Below are positions 25,641-38,022 of a stretch of 64,000 nucleotides of DNA, one piece after another. This DNA comes from Hydractinia symbiolongicarpus. Taxonomy: Eukaryota; Cnidaria; Hydrozoa; Anthoathecata; Hydractiniidae. A model generated the notes under the pieces. That model did not search any database. It saw only the letters and a program-made list of their open reading frames with translations, and was not told the DNA's origin. The stretch's first letter is position 1. Every line of letters begins with the position of its first letter. The translations under genes were made by a program, and so were the position numbers. The stretch spans positions 27,307,851 to 27,371,850 of the forward strand of contig NC_079877.1 in NCBI RefSeq assembly GCF_029227915.1. Reading direction: 5' to 3'.

Positions 25641-27355
25641 TAAAAAACCTCTTGTTGTTAATTAAATTTGGATTTGTGTACATAAAAATATCAATAACGT
25701 TTCAATCTTGTTTCAAATAATACGAAATACAAAAAATAACTCTTAAGGCTGGTTGCCAAGGACTATGCAGGGGTTAGACAAAAGGTGTGTTTTTATTTCA
25801 AGCATTTTAAACCTTAGACCGCCGACATTTGTTTCACATTGAACGTGATCTCTAGCCACCTAATGTCTTGACGTGAACAAAGTTGGGACTCCTAGATAGG
25901 AAACTCAGTTCCTGCATTTTGATATCCCTAAGTTGAGTGGTACGTCGGAGTTTAAGGGTTAAAAACAGGCAAAAAAAACGGGTAAAAAAACAGGTGAATA
26001 CACACATGTAAAAAAACAGGTAAAAAGAACAGGTGCAAAAATTCTAAACCTCAGAAAAAATACAGACAAGGTATGGCGCGGCGGTTGTGGACTTGGAAAT
26101 GTTTCAGATTTCCCGCGTAAATATTGTTCCTTTCCAAAATTAATGTATTTTACGGAACCAATCTTTTTATGACTAGTAGATACTATTCCTATTTCCCGAT
26201 CACGGAAATTTTAATCGGAATTAATAATTGAAAGTGTTAATACGTGTTGTGTGACTTTTTGAAATATTAGTCTGGGATTGCAGATGAAAAGCAGTAGGTT
26301 TAATAGTTATCGCATTTTTTCTCGAAATATATTGTCGTATATTTTACTCGCCTTAGCCGCCTAAATTACATGTAAACGAGAATATAAAAAACTGTGCGAT
26401 ACTACTACTATATACTAAATCATCGTTTTTTTTCTTTTGAATCTCTTGAGTTAGAAAATAATGTATAAGATCGTCCAACAGAGCACAGGGCGCTCAATCT
26501 TCAACACTTAATCACTAACACGACAAACAAATATTTCTTTTGAGTTCTTCTCATATTAGAATGCTCCATATTATAACGTAAAGTCAATATAGTTCTTGGG
26601 AAAAGGCTGAGATAGAATTTAATCAAAATATTAAAAAAGATATTCAAGCTGTGTTGTTTCTCTGTAGCTGTCGTACATTGTTCCGTGTAATATTTTACTG
26701 TTGGATCTGAACGTTCGTGGAATGAAATAGATTGACATGTCTAATTCCACTTCTATATAACTTCTAAGGATAACAATAAACAGAAATACATTATTTGTTA
26801 TTTTAGAGATTTGAAAAATATCGAAAAAATTGATACCCATTAGCAACATTACTGAAATTCGATCCGAATATAAAATCCATAGTGGTCAAACTCACCATGA
26901 ATAAATGTGATGTTCTTTACAGCAGATACGTGCAACTGAAAATTCTTCGTTTATGCTTAAAGACGGGTGCGTTATGCGGTAAGCAGGTTTTTTTCATCTT
27001 TTTTGTTTGTTTTGCATGAATATAGTATAATACGGAACAGCGAAATAACATATGCGACAGGTAGTTTGCTATATCGCGACTTTTTGCTTGTGAAAACATA
27101 TAAAAATAGATGAACCGACTCAATACCTCAACCAAAGGCAATTTCCAGGATACAAATTGAACACGTTCGGTATCTCACGGATATCCGTCTTCTCTCCATG
27201 CTCAATATATATCAACAATTTTGAGAGTGTTTAAGGTTGAACCGGAACATGGTATATTAGTATATTGGATGAACCATCTGAAACACAACCTGATAAAACC
27301 TAGTTCCACAGGCATTTTGCCTTGTCGATGGAGTTAATAGCCTAACAAGACCCTT
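25641..27355. other. Intergenic, no gene recognised
   Basis: AT-rich sequence with a purine-rich stretch of (A)nACAGG-like repeats near 25965-26040. The last few hundred bases may be older sequence of the LINE remnant that follows, but I could not recognise conserved residues in it. Confidence 0.4.
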
Positions 27356-27359
27356 GGGG

Positions 27360-28345
27360 CAAAGTATAGTCTGATGCGGTCTTGGACCTAGTTAGGTCAT
27401 TTCTCTTTGGTAGGACCATTAAGGTAGTTGATGGTGTACCTCAAAGGCTCTGTGTTTAGCCCTACTTTCTTTTTATTTTTTATTAATGTCTTGATCGTAT
27501 TCTCAGTAAACTTATACGTGCTGATGACACTAACTCTTTGTTTGTCCCTAGATCAGACTAAGGATTTATTTGGTAGTTTCGGATTGGCGGCTCAGTTAGA
27601 GGATGGTGTTCTTACAGTAATTAAGTAGGGATAGAAATACTCAGTTTCTTTTATTGCCTCTAAGACCAAGCTTTTCTTTATAAATCGTTTCAGGGGTTCT
27701 GTTCTTCCCTAGAACGGTACTGAGCTTGTAGAGTCCTTACATTTTCGTCTATTAGGTCTCTCATTCTTGAAGAATTTTACGTCGATTTCTTACATTGATT
27801 CCATCGTTAAATCTGTTGCTATCGCGGCAGGGTGTGTTTATCGAGTTAGTGACTTCCTTTAGGGTATCACTTACATCTAGACTACTATTAGGCCGTGTCT
27901 TGAGTAATGATTGGAGCCTCCGCTGATTGTTTCCATCTAGGTGACCTAATTTGAAAACGCTTAGTCAACTTAGTGGGTCCAGATATCTGTGCCTATAGCC
28001 TTATCCTCTCTCTCATCTCTCAAGAAATGTTGCTTCATAAACGCTCTTCTATTAGTACTTCCATGGACACTGCTTCGCTTGCATCGAATGACACCTTCCT
28101 TAAGTTCTTTTCACGGAACATTCGGGTTCGTTCCAACTCTCATCCCTTGACAGTTCAGGTTTCTATCCAGTCACGTCCTGTTCTTAATTTTTACGCGTCA
28201 AGATTTCTCCCTCGTACTGCTTATTTGTGGAATTCTCTACCACGTAGCTATTTTTTCTTTGAATGCAATCCCCAGACTTTTAAGTTAATGTTAATGGACA
28301 TTTTCTTTCTCTCTGTAACTCTGTTTTTTCTCGATATAGTTAATA
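27360..28345 (+). pseudogene. Broken non-LTR retrotransposon (LINE) reverse transcriptase remnant
   Basis: Translated pieces on the + strand follow the order of a CR1/Jockey-type ORF2. They are DGVPQ then, after a frameshift, GSVFSPTFFLFFIN; after another shift the catalytic ADDTNSLF with the preceding Tyr lost; then KTKLFFINRF, LHFRLLGLSFLKN, IVKSVAIAAGC, TTIRPCLE, KRLVNLVGP and a tail with FLPRTAYLWNSLPRS and NPQTFKLMLM. There are at least two frameshifts and several stop codons, so it is inactive. The longest open piece, 27973-28359, encodes only the C-terminal tail. The clade assignment is tentative. An A-run follows at about 28358. Confidence 0.8.
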
Positions 28346-31159
28346 TAATTAACAATTAAAAAAAAACTGAATTAACACTTTATGTGCAAACAAATCCTGT
28401 AACGCACTTGTATTGCAATTGCAATCTGCAACCTCGTTACCAAGGTTCTTTACTGACAATCTTAGACCGCGAGAAGAATAGCCCTGGCACCTGCTGTTCA
28501 TCTCCGCAATCTGATTGGATAGTAAAGTTAGTACTATCGCCTGTCTTCCATAATATATCCTGCGAGTTGTAGGAAAGTTAATAATTATTGAAAATCAACA
28601 CAACCAGCAAAAATAAACTTACTTTACTGGAATTTCTTTTCGCAAATAATCACTTCGCTTGAACTTTTTCTTAGGTACAATGTTAACTATGAGTGCCCTG
28701 CTCGATAAAGTGCCTTTCCCATCGAATGAACCCTTCCCCGCCTTGCTTGTTTGAGCACCTCCAACGTTGCTTCAGAGCTTTTTCTCTGTCACTGGCCTTG
28801 CGTTGTTGATAGGTCTTATCTTCGTCTTTCTGTCTTATTTTGATTCATTAATGAGCGTCCTCTAAAAGAGCACCCGCTAAATGAGCGCCACCTCTGTTTT
28901 TAAAAAAGGGCGCTAGCTCGTTTAATGAATAGTTTTTAAAGGGAACACTTAAATGGAGAATACTAAACAAAAAAATGCAACCAAATTGACTATCTTTGTT
29001 TTACAACAAGTGAAATTTAAAATTATTAATTTTATCCTTCTTCTTTCTCTTTTCATCTCAATATATCATATAAGCGCCCCTTCTGTCACAAATGGAACGA
29101 GCTTCCCCGGCACTTATTCAAGTATATATGGTAGTTACTTCGCAGTTTTAGTCATTCCACCCATTCTAGGTAAGTCTGTATTCTTATGCATAAAACTCTG
29201 TGTAAAAAGAACCCGGAAGTGCTATATGGATATAGAAGCGCGTGAAATAAAGGTAGAGCAGCTGAAAAGCGGCATATAAACCATAGACGTATATTGGCCA
29301 TATGGGCGTTGCTGCTATGCAGCAAATTTGCCGTTGGTCAGCCAAAAGGCGTATCTTCGAAAACAAGGTTTGTTATCTAAGCCACCAGAGCGTGTAAAAT
29401 ATCACAAAGGCAAAGTCCACCGAAGAGACGTTGGCTATATATAAAATGCGAGGTGTAAATCCACTTTAAATAAAACATATATAAAAAGATATGCTAAAAA
29501 TTTTCCATCGTATTTTGTGCTTATTTTTTTATTTTCAAGATCTTTTTTGTTCAAAAAATGGATTTATTTTAATAGACATTTTTCACATTTCATTTTTGTC
29601 ATGATAATTTGATATTCTATCTGAATATCCTTATTTGAAGAGCACAGAATCATTATAAAATTTTGGATGACGTCATAATTATTATAATTTATGAATTGGG
29701 GAGGGTGTATTAGTCCTTTGTGCTGAAGAAGCAGTGAACTTACTTACATAGCTATGAAGCTGTTGATTTATTTATTGAACTAGGCTTTATCCAAATAACG
29801 TATGTCTTCTATTACATTGTTAATCTCTTTTACAAAAATACAGGAAGCTCCGCATAGGAGAGCGACACTGTGGTGAAGAAAACTTCTTTGTCCCTTTCGT
29901 TTCCAGAGTTTTTTGAGATAGAACCTCAAAAGAAGTACTTTCGGGGTTTGCTAACATTTTTTTTTGTAACATTTCATTCAATTTTCATTTAGCATTTTAT
30001 TATGCTCTTCAAGCGTTCATTATCTGAGCATGCACTTAAAATATTTTCTATCCGCAGTTAATGTATTTTGAAAAGTGCTTTTGAACAACCCAGCAAAGTT
30101 CCAAGAATATGAGGATATTTATCATTGGATACAAACGGTAAAGGCTGCGCGCTTAGAAAGTGGCATTACTGTTGAAAATTTAATTCGATTTGATTAAGGA
30201 TTTGCTTTCGTAATTAGTCAATTGTATTCGTGATTTTTTTTTCTATAGACCGCGTAGGTTCGATGAAACAACAAAATCTCTAGTGGGCAAAAACAAGCGA
30301 TTTATTTCTCCTACGCACAGTGTAGCATCCGTTCACTTATCAACAACCCGATGTAACAAAATGACGTAGTAATTATTTTAAATGCTTTCATTAAGAAAAT
30401 CTGCTTATTGTGTTTTTTTAAGCAATTATGTATAATTTAGAATAATTATGTAAAAAGCAGGCAGCTTTGTAATTTGTTTCGACCGCAATGCATAATCAAT
30501 TATGCACCCCTTACTCTCCCTCCTCTTCGCTTACATATCGGGTTTTGTGCTGTTATATTTGCTTTGCACTTACGAGTTAGACTTTTTTATTGTCTTGCAA
30601 AAACCCCACCTCAGTAGTGTCTTACTCCCTGCGCACTACCCCCCTCCCCCCCCCCCCCCCTCCTCGCTCATCCCCAACATTATCTCTCCCTCTGTTGCAA
30701 TGACTCTTACATCAGTGACGTAAAACGACAACATCTAACGCGATGACGAAAAATGACGACAATAAAATCGTTTAATTAGCTATAATTTACAATAAAATAC
30801 TTTCATTAAAACTGGATATACAAAAACCTGTACATAGCAAACGCACACGGAAACGGAAAAGTCTTAACTACGTACATATGCGACTTACATCGTTTTTGGA
30901 GGAATACAAGTATAGTACCTGTGCACAAGGATATCCTAATACTTTTTGTGAACTGTCATTATCTTCACTCTGCTGCACTTTTGTGAGCTTAAGTTACATT
31001 ATCTTCTTCCGTTGCCTTCACCTACTTTTTCCTGTCGTATGTTTTTGTTTGTATTCTGCATGTAGTTGCATTTTTTGTGTATCTATTATAATAAGGCGTT
31101 TACTAGTGATTGCTACACACAGTCCTACAGCCATAGATAGAATATAACAAAAGAGGACA
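28346..31159. other. Intergenic, no secure gene
   Basis: Contains an ATG-initiated open segment, 28953-29168, with a hydrophobic stretch (FILLLSLFISI) that ends at a strong GTAAGT donor. It could be a first exon but has no recognised homologue. A C-run near 30646-30660 and other short frames look like noise. Confidence 0.4.
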
Positions 31160-31505
31160 ACTAATTCCATATCTTGTCGCTACAAGTTGTTAAATTAGCT
31201 GCTGCTATATTAGAGTTGTGCATTTACAAGTTCACAGTCCACTTGTCCTTAGGCTCTTCGATTGTTTTTTTAAATTTATACTCTTGAAACATGCTGTTGC
31301 TGACGTCAGTAAGGCCTGTTCTTCCTAATTTCGCGACTGTCGTGATTTTCGACGTGGATTATGTCGTTAATTTTGGGCAATTTTAACAACTTTGTCAGCC
31401 TACCGACTGTACAGTATTGACCATTTTGCCCATTTGATCATATTTAAAAAAATGACAAAAAACCTAGCTTTGTTTCATTTTTTTCCCACGATTCTAGTTA
31501 TTTGT
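31160..31505 (+). repeat. Dispersed repeat R1, copy 2
   Basis: Shares ACAAGTTGTTAAATTA, the core TTGCTGACGTCAGTAAGGCC, GACGTGGATTATGTCG, CAGTATTGACCATTTTG and CCACGATTCTAGTTA with copy 1 in the same order and orientation. Confidence 0.6.
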
Positions 31506-32725
31506 TTCTTTACGCTTGCTTTCACATATCGTGCGCTGGAGATAATTTCTTCAACACATTTTTAACTTTCTTGTTTTTCAATTATCAGTCAATTTAAAAC
31601 GTATTTGTAATGGCCTCGTTTACTTTAAAAATAGAGATATTGCGTCAGACAGAGTTCCATGAAGAGACCACTTTTCTATGAACGACTTATCTGAAAATCT
31701 CATTGTTAATAAAATGCCATTGGTAATTAGAGCTCAAATAACAGAGAAAACAAGATTTACTTTGGATTTTATTTCATATCATATAGTGCTTGTGCGCCAA
31801 ACTACAAACATAACCCTATATTATGTCTGTTCTAATAAATTTGAAAGAGTAACATTTTTCGATTTAATTCGCGCTGCGTCTTGGAAGACACGCAAATTTA
31901 TCGCGCGTGCCGTGATTCCTTTTGTTTACACGAACCATAATGTGACGTCACGTAATGGAGTTTTTTATTATGAAAATATTAAATTACATTTTATTTATCT
32001 TTAGTTTATTTTTACAATGGATGGTTTTTACATGCGATTAAAAGAAACAAAAACAAAACAAAACTGTTCCTAGATCAGTTGCACCCACTGAAAAAAAGAC
32101 TCGAAAGTGAAATCAAAGTCTTTTTTATTCAAATGTTTTTCCAAGTTTACTTTGTTTTGCGAAAACTTTGATAATTCTATTCAACGTAAAGTTTCGGTTA
32201 TAGGGTTTTAATTTTGTCTCTTCACACCCTTTTAATTTCACCACCCACCTTTCCATGTCACAAAAAGAACAGCTTGTCTGCTGACTTGCATCCGCCCTTC
32301 CATGTGGACGACATGGCGGACTCTGTCTCTTGGCTCACACAGTCAGATTTTCAATTAACCACAATACACTATCAAACATTTAAATTAAATGCTAATAGAA
32401 CGACGAAAATAAAAAAAAGGTCAAACGAGCAACAAAAAGTTATTTTAGCATCTTTGTTATTAGCTTATTAAGTTTCTTTGTAAAAATTACGTTGGTTGTA
32501 TCAAGAGATTGGTGGTGGCCGTGATGGTGGGCGTGGTGGTGGGGTTTTAATAGGAAAATTCATGTTTTATTTCAAGTAAAATAAAAAAAATGAAAGAAGG
32601 GAGGAAGAGAGTTGGCTAGGGTGAAATATATGTATTGGGCGTAAAAAAAACATTTTAAAATCGGTTTAATATACAGTAAATATAGGATTTTAAACGCTAC
32701 ATTTGATGCCTTTTTACTTTACGCC
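31506..32725. other. Intergenic, no gene recognised
   Basis: An open frame at 31678-32004 begins with ATG but shows no domain or splice support. Otherwise AT-rich, with a G/T-rich patch near 32506-32545. Confidence 0.4.
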
Positions 32726-32923
32726 CAACTCAGCCGCCCCTCTTCTACCCCTAGATCTCGTTAGATTGATCTCCTCAACTCAGCAGAGCCTCTTCTATCC
32801 CTAGCTCTCGTCTGAGTGATCTGCTCAACTCAGACGCCCCTCTTCTATCCCCAGCTTTCGTTTGAATGATCTGTTCAACTCAGACGCCCCTATCCTATCC
32901 CTAGCTTTCGTTTGAACGATCTG
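32726..32923. repeat. 50-bp-period minisatellite, four units
   Basis: Units begin with CAACTCAG at 32726, 32776, 32826 and 32876, an exact 50-bp period. Each continues as a variant of GCCCCTCTTCTATCCCTAGC, then TTTCGTTTGAATGATCTG. The units are C-rich on this strand, unlike the surroundings. Confidence 0.95.
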
Positions 32924-35900
32924 ATTATAACCATTGGTTATAATGAAAGCATTATTAGAAACGTACGTAGGATTTTTTAGTTGTTTTTTTTTATATAAAG
33001 ATATCAAAAATTCATTTCTGACTCTAATTAAACGCCCTCTTGTAATTTAAACACACTAGCTTCCTCTAGAATTAATTTGAGACATTAAACATGCTATGCA
33101 GAAAAAAGGTCTGGGTCATGTTACAAAAAGTGCACAAATCCATTACCTACGTCATCGCGTTGAAATGTGTTGGAATTTTTATTTGAATTTTTTTATTTGA
33201 CGTTCTTATGAAGGATCGTGTTGTTTCGAACACAAATCCAGAAGATTAGGGAAAAAAGAAAAAAAAAATTCTATATAACTCAAGGTATGTTCTTTCCCTG
33301 TCCCATGCTCGTCTGTATGATTGCAAGTTTAGTCCTGAAAATTAGAAAATTATTATATTATATTATAGAAAGACATTACCTGAACATATATGCATATAAT
33401 TGAACTCACACATAAAAGTTACGTCACCCTGACGTAATAACGAGATATTGCAAAGCAGTTACCAGTCATGAATTACGTTGACTGTTCCTTTACAATTATT
33501 TACTTTTTATCAAATAAAAAGTTTAAAATCTTACCAATATTTTAAAAAAAATTTCTATTTCTATTTTAAAAAAAGATTAAGAACTATCCTCTTAGTGGGA
33601 TCACATTTTCGTTACGAAAAATTGCTTCCGCCACCGAAATAAGTTTTCTTTCCTCTTGTTTTGATCGTAAAGGAGTCAAAATATTTATAAAGCGTTCTAT
33701 TTAGATTCTTATTTGAAATAGGAAATTCTAATAAGAAAAAATTAATAAAAAATAAAAGAAATTACACAAAAATACACAACAATAGGATGAAAGTAGTAAA
33801 TGCTTCTATTTTGAATCCAGCTTTATGCTGGGTTAGAATAGGAGATTCCTTCCAAGTGCTGGACTTAAATGCTGCCAAATTGATAATTGGAGGTTGCACC
33901 CTACATACTCGATTAAGACATTAACCCCCCTCCTACCAATAATCTCCCCTCCCTTTCAAAAGGTCCCCACCAGGGATACAATTACCTTTGAATAAGCAAC
34001 GATTTGGGTTTAATAGAGTGGAGTGCAATACATATTTTAAGATAGAGGACACAATGCATTTTGACGCTCTTATATTTTCATATAAATAACTTTCATAAAT
34101 GTTCAAAGAGTAATCTCCCTTTGGATCTAATTTTGTTTTGAATTTTCTTGTATATTAATAATAGCCTTACAAGTTGATAATTTATCAACCCCCTTCTAAT
34201 AAGCCCCCTTTCAAAAAGTTTTTACCCTTATAATTATTTCTGATATAAATAAGCTTCAAATGGGAGGAAGGAGTATCTACAGTTACCTTGCTACTGTAAG
34301 TCTTCTCAACTATCTGATTTACCAACAATTTCGATCTTTCACAACAAACAAACCAGAAATCATCCAGAGTTTAAGGAATTTAAAGATATTTTTTTTATTT
34401 TTGTACTGTTTCATAGTATTTTCTCTTTTACTTTCTTTCTCTGTCATTTCATTAAATTTTGATGGGATTTTGAGTCTAGATTTTTCCTAAAAATTGGGTT
34501 CTTATAAAAAATTTGTAATTTTCTGACTAATATCCTCACTAAAATTGAAACTGAGAAAGTTAATTTTTTAAAAAATTGACATTTAAAAATTTCCAACTCA
34601 AACAAATTCAGCGTTGCAATATTTTCGATTGTATATAATAAATAAGATGTAATAATAATAACGATAATATGGTATTTTTTATAACTTTTTTCATTTTATT
34701 AAAAAAAATCTTTTTTTAACCTTCGTCATAAACAACACCTCATACACAATTCAAAGTATATATATTGCGGATCATTGCAGTTGGCACTTTGTGGGTTCGA
34801 GTGGATTTAGACAACGCTAAGACAAGCATGGGCTTACGAAATGAGAGAATACTTTCTGCAAGTCAAGTAAATATGTTAAAAGAAAATAAAATAAAATAAA
34901 ATAAACAAAATAAAATAAAATAAATAAATAAATTAAATGAGACAAGACAATGGAAATACATGGTTTAGTTAGTTATACATATAATATACACTCCCTCACC
35001 CAACAATTCGTAGGGCACTGCAAAACAAAGATGGCGGACTTTTAAACTTTTTCAAAGTTTATTTAAAATGGCGTCGAATTAGAAATGGTAGATAACGGAC
35101 AACTTGTATTACTTGTTCATCTATTTCGAAGTAAAAGTTTACCTCCCACTTAAAAACAAGTCAGTTTTGTATCAAAGAACTTGGAAGGTGATCTGGGAAT
35201 TGTAATATTTTTCTGATAAATCTTGTTCAATTTTAAGATTTTGGATTTAAAAGTTCCACTAATAATGCATTACATCATCAACTAGTTCTACGGAGTAAGG
35301 CGTTAACAGTTTTGCCAAGAAAGTATATATGTTTTCAGCCATTCAATTTGATATTTTGGACTTTTCAAAATTTAGTTCTTGTGATAATTATTTGTACCAA
35401 CAATTGGGTTTCCAAGCATTCCATTGATGATGTCATAATTTGGCATAATTAGCAAAACCTTCAAGTTTTTACAACCCTAAAAACCAATACGCTCAGATTT
35501 TTTTAAGAAAAAAAACAACAACGAAAATTCCAAGACGGTATTCAAACCCTTTGATATAAGGTGTGTGCATAGTATGCGGGTGTACACCAACCTCGATCCC
35601 AGAACCTGTAGCGTTTTTTATATGAAGATGAAACGCGTCCACATTAGTAAAAAAATTGTGTCAAAGTAGTTACAAATATTAGGAAAAATCTAACTTGAAT
35701 TTTTTGCTCGAACACACCGCCATAAAGATGATCGTTGGTTGGAAAAAGAAAAAATATCTTCTCTTGCGACATTCATAACTAACTGAATATAGTTACTGTA
35801 ATATTCGCAATGGAATTTGTGGTACGATATGGAACACTTAAAAATACGTTTTATAGTTGATGGTTGGGTGAGTTTTGCTGACTTATTTAGTTTCGTTCAA

Positions 35901-36843
35901 TCGAAACTACAGCATAGAATGAACGATTCGTTGGACTCGTTGTGTTTGGAAAAACACAATTCAGGCTGTATATAAAGGTTATAGGATAAAGAATTTATAG
36001 ATATAAAAAGAAATGTCTGATTAGGTTTTAACATATACTTCAGGTAAGCCACTTCTTGTCTTTTTTCTTGCAATAGTAAAAACAAGGCAAGCAATATGGT
36101 GGTTTAAGGGACAGGCAGCCTCAGCGAAGAAATAAAAAGTTGAAAGAAAATTAAAATGTACAGTGTCTGAAGTGTTCATGTTGGTTTTTTAGTTCTGTTT
36201 CTTTTTTTTCGTTTATTATTTGTCGTGTATGTCGTGAAATCCACTATCGCTACTTTGTAATTCGCGTAACGATCCTTGTTAAAAATAGCTAACAATCGTC
36301 TTCGTAATAACTCATAATCGTGACCTTGTTGCGAGTAAGCAAAGAGTGTGCCCGACTTTCGATCACTTGATTATTGGAATGGAAAAACGAAAGGCACTTT
36401 CCCTAAATCTTACACCCACTCATTGGAGCACCAATTCAAGTAAGCTGCACCCCATCTGGACGTTTATATTACAACGCTAAATATCGAGAATAGATATGAC
36501 GTCATAATTAAGAATCGTATCAAAGCCCTCCGTGGAGTTATTTATTATCTATACAATAGAGAGAGTTCCCAGAACAGGGATGGTTTCCACTTGTTTTTTA
36601 AATGAATGACAAGAAAGCAAAAAGTTTGAATGAGTTTTATTTAAAAACGAGTAGGCGTTATTCGATAACCGAGTGCAAAATCTCGGTTTCTTGTATCGTT
36701 ACGTATTGTTTTCGTTGTCCATTTATGGAGATAATCGGTGGGTAATTTAGTTTCGTTGGAATGTAATTGTATAATCTAAAAATCATTATTGTTAAAAATA
36801 ATCCGTTCTGAATTAAGAGCGTTTAAAATGAAACCCTCGTTAG
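32924..36843. other. Intergenic, no gene recognised
   Basis: AT-rich sequence including an (AAAAT)n-type tract at about 34881-34935. The open frames are short and unsupported. Confidence 0.5.
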
Positions 36844-36953
36844 TATAAATATTCATTTGCGGATGTAATAGTCAGCTGTCGGTCGCGACAAATCATCGGT
36901 ACTTGATAAACGACAAATAATATATTAGTAATATTAAAAGTCGTCGTAATTCG
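36844..36953 (+). promoter_or_regulatory. Possible promoter and non-coding first exon of the ETS gene
   Basis: TATAAATA at 36844-36851 is followed about 100 bp later by a strong splice donor, TTCG|GTGAGTA at 36953/36954. No usable ATG lies between them (ATGTAA only). This fits a TATA-driven, non-coding first exon about 1.1 kb upstream of the first recognised coding exon. It is inferred from motifs alone. Confidence 0.3.
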
Positions 36954-38022
36954 GTGAGTAATTTGATGTTATATGTAATCAAAGGAAATGTTCATTTCAT
37001 TCCAAATAAGACTTAAGAATTTTAAACCTTTTTCAGATTAGTTTTTCCTTTATTTTCTGTTTTACCTCCTGCGATGTTTCACAAGTAAATTATTTTATGG
37101 AACCTCTATAAACTTGAAAATTTTACTCGTGAGCCAGATTATATTTTTACCAGTTATTTTCTCTGTTTACGGATTGTATAGGACGAGAGAAAAACGTTAG
37201 ATAGTTTTTTACTGCACGTAAAATCCACACTCGTTTTGTCCAGCAGAAAAGAAAACTTATCCAGTGTTCTACGTCGATGTACATTTGCTAATAAAACTTT
37301 GTATAAATATCAACACAAGGTTCTAATCTCATATTACCACAACCTCGTTTTCGAGTTTATTATGTTAAAAATTCTTGCAAGAGAGGCCGCACATGTCACC
37401 ACAAAAAGCACTGTATAGCAGGCACTACATAGTTATGCTTGACTTGTTCGGCTAATATAGCCCTGTGAAAAATTAAAAGAAAGGAATTTAAATCCGTTAA
37501 AGTAAAAAATGTCCTGACGCACGAGGTTGCCAAGGTGTTACCATGACAAATAATTATACCTGTTTTCAAGCTTTTTTTTACTTTTTGTGTCGATGCGCGT
37601 GTAAATTATAAGCTATAATTTTTTGCTTTAAACATTCACTATTATGTTGTTGTTGTTGTTGTTGTTATTGTTTTTCTTAGTCTTGTTCTGTTGTTGTTGT
37701 TGCCAACTTCACAAACAGAAACTAAGTGCACCCCAAAATTTTGTTTCACATCCTATATTTTAACTAAACATTTCTGCACATACTTCATGTGTATAACGCA
37801 CCACACCACCCTGATAATACGCCCTGCAATCATCGTTTTCAATCCAAAAATCTCGTCTTATTAAATTTAATTACTTCTGTAAATTGCGCTTGTTCTGAGA
37901 AAATTATTATAGGCTTCTCCGAAGACATCACTTAATTCTTCAATTGTGTACCATCGCAACGAGCGGATTTGTTTTTGATAAGAAATTATGATGACAATTA
38001 TGATGACGTTGAAATATTTTAG

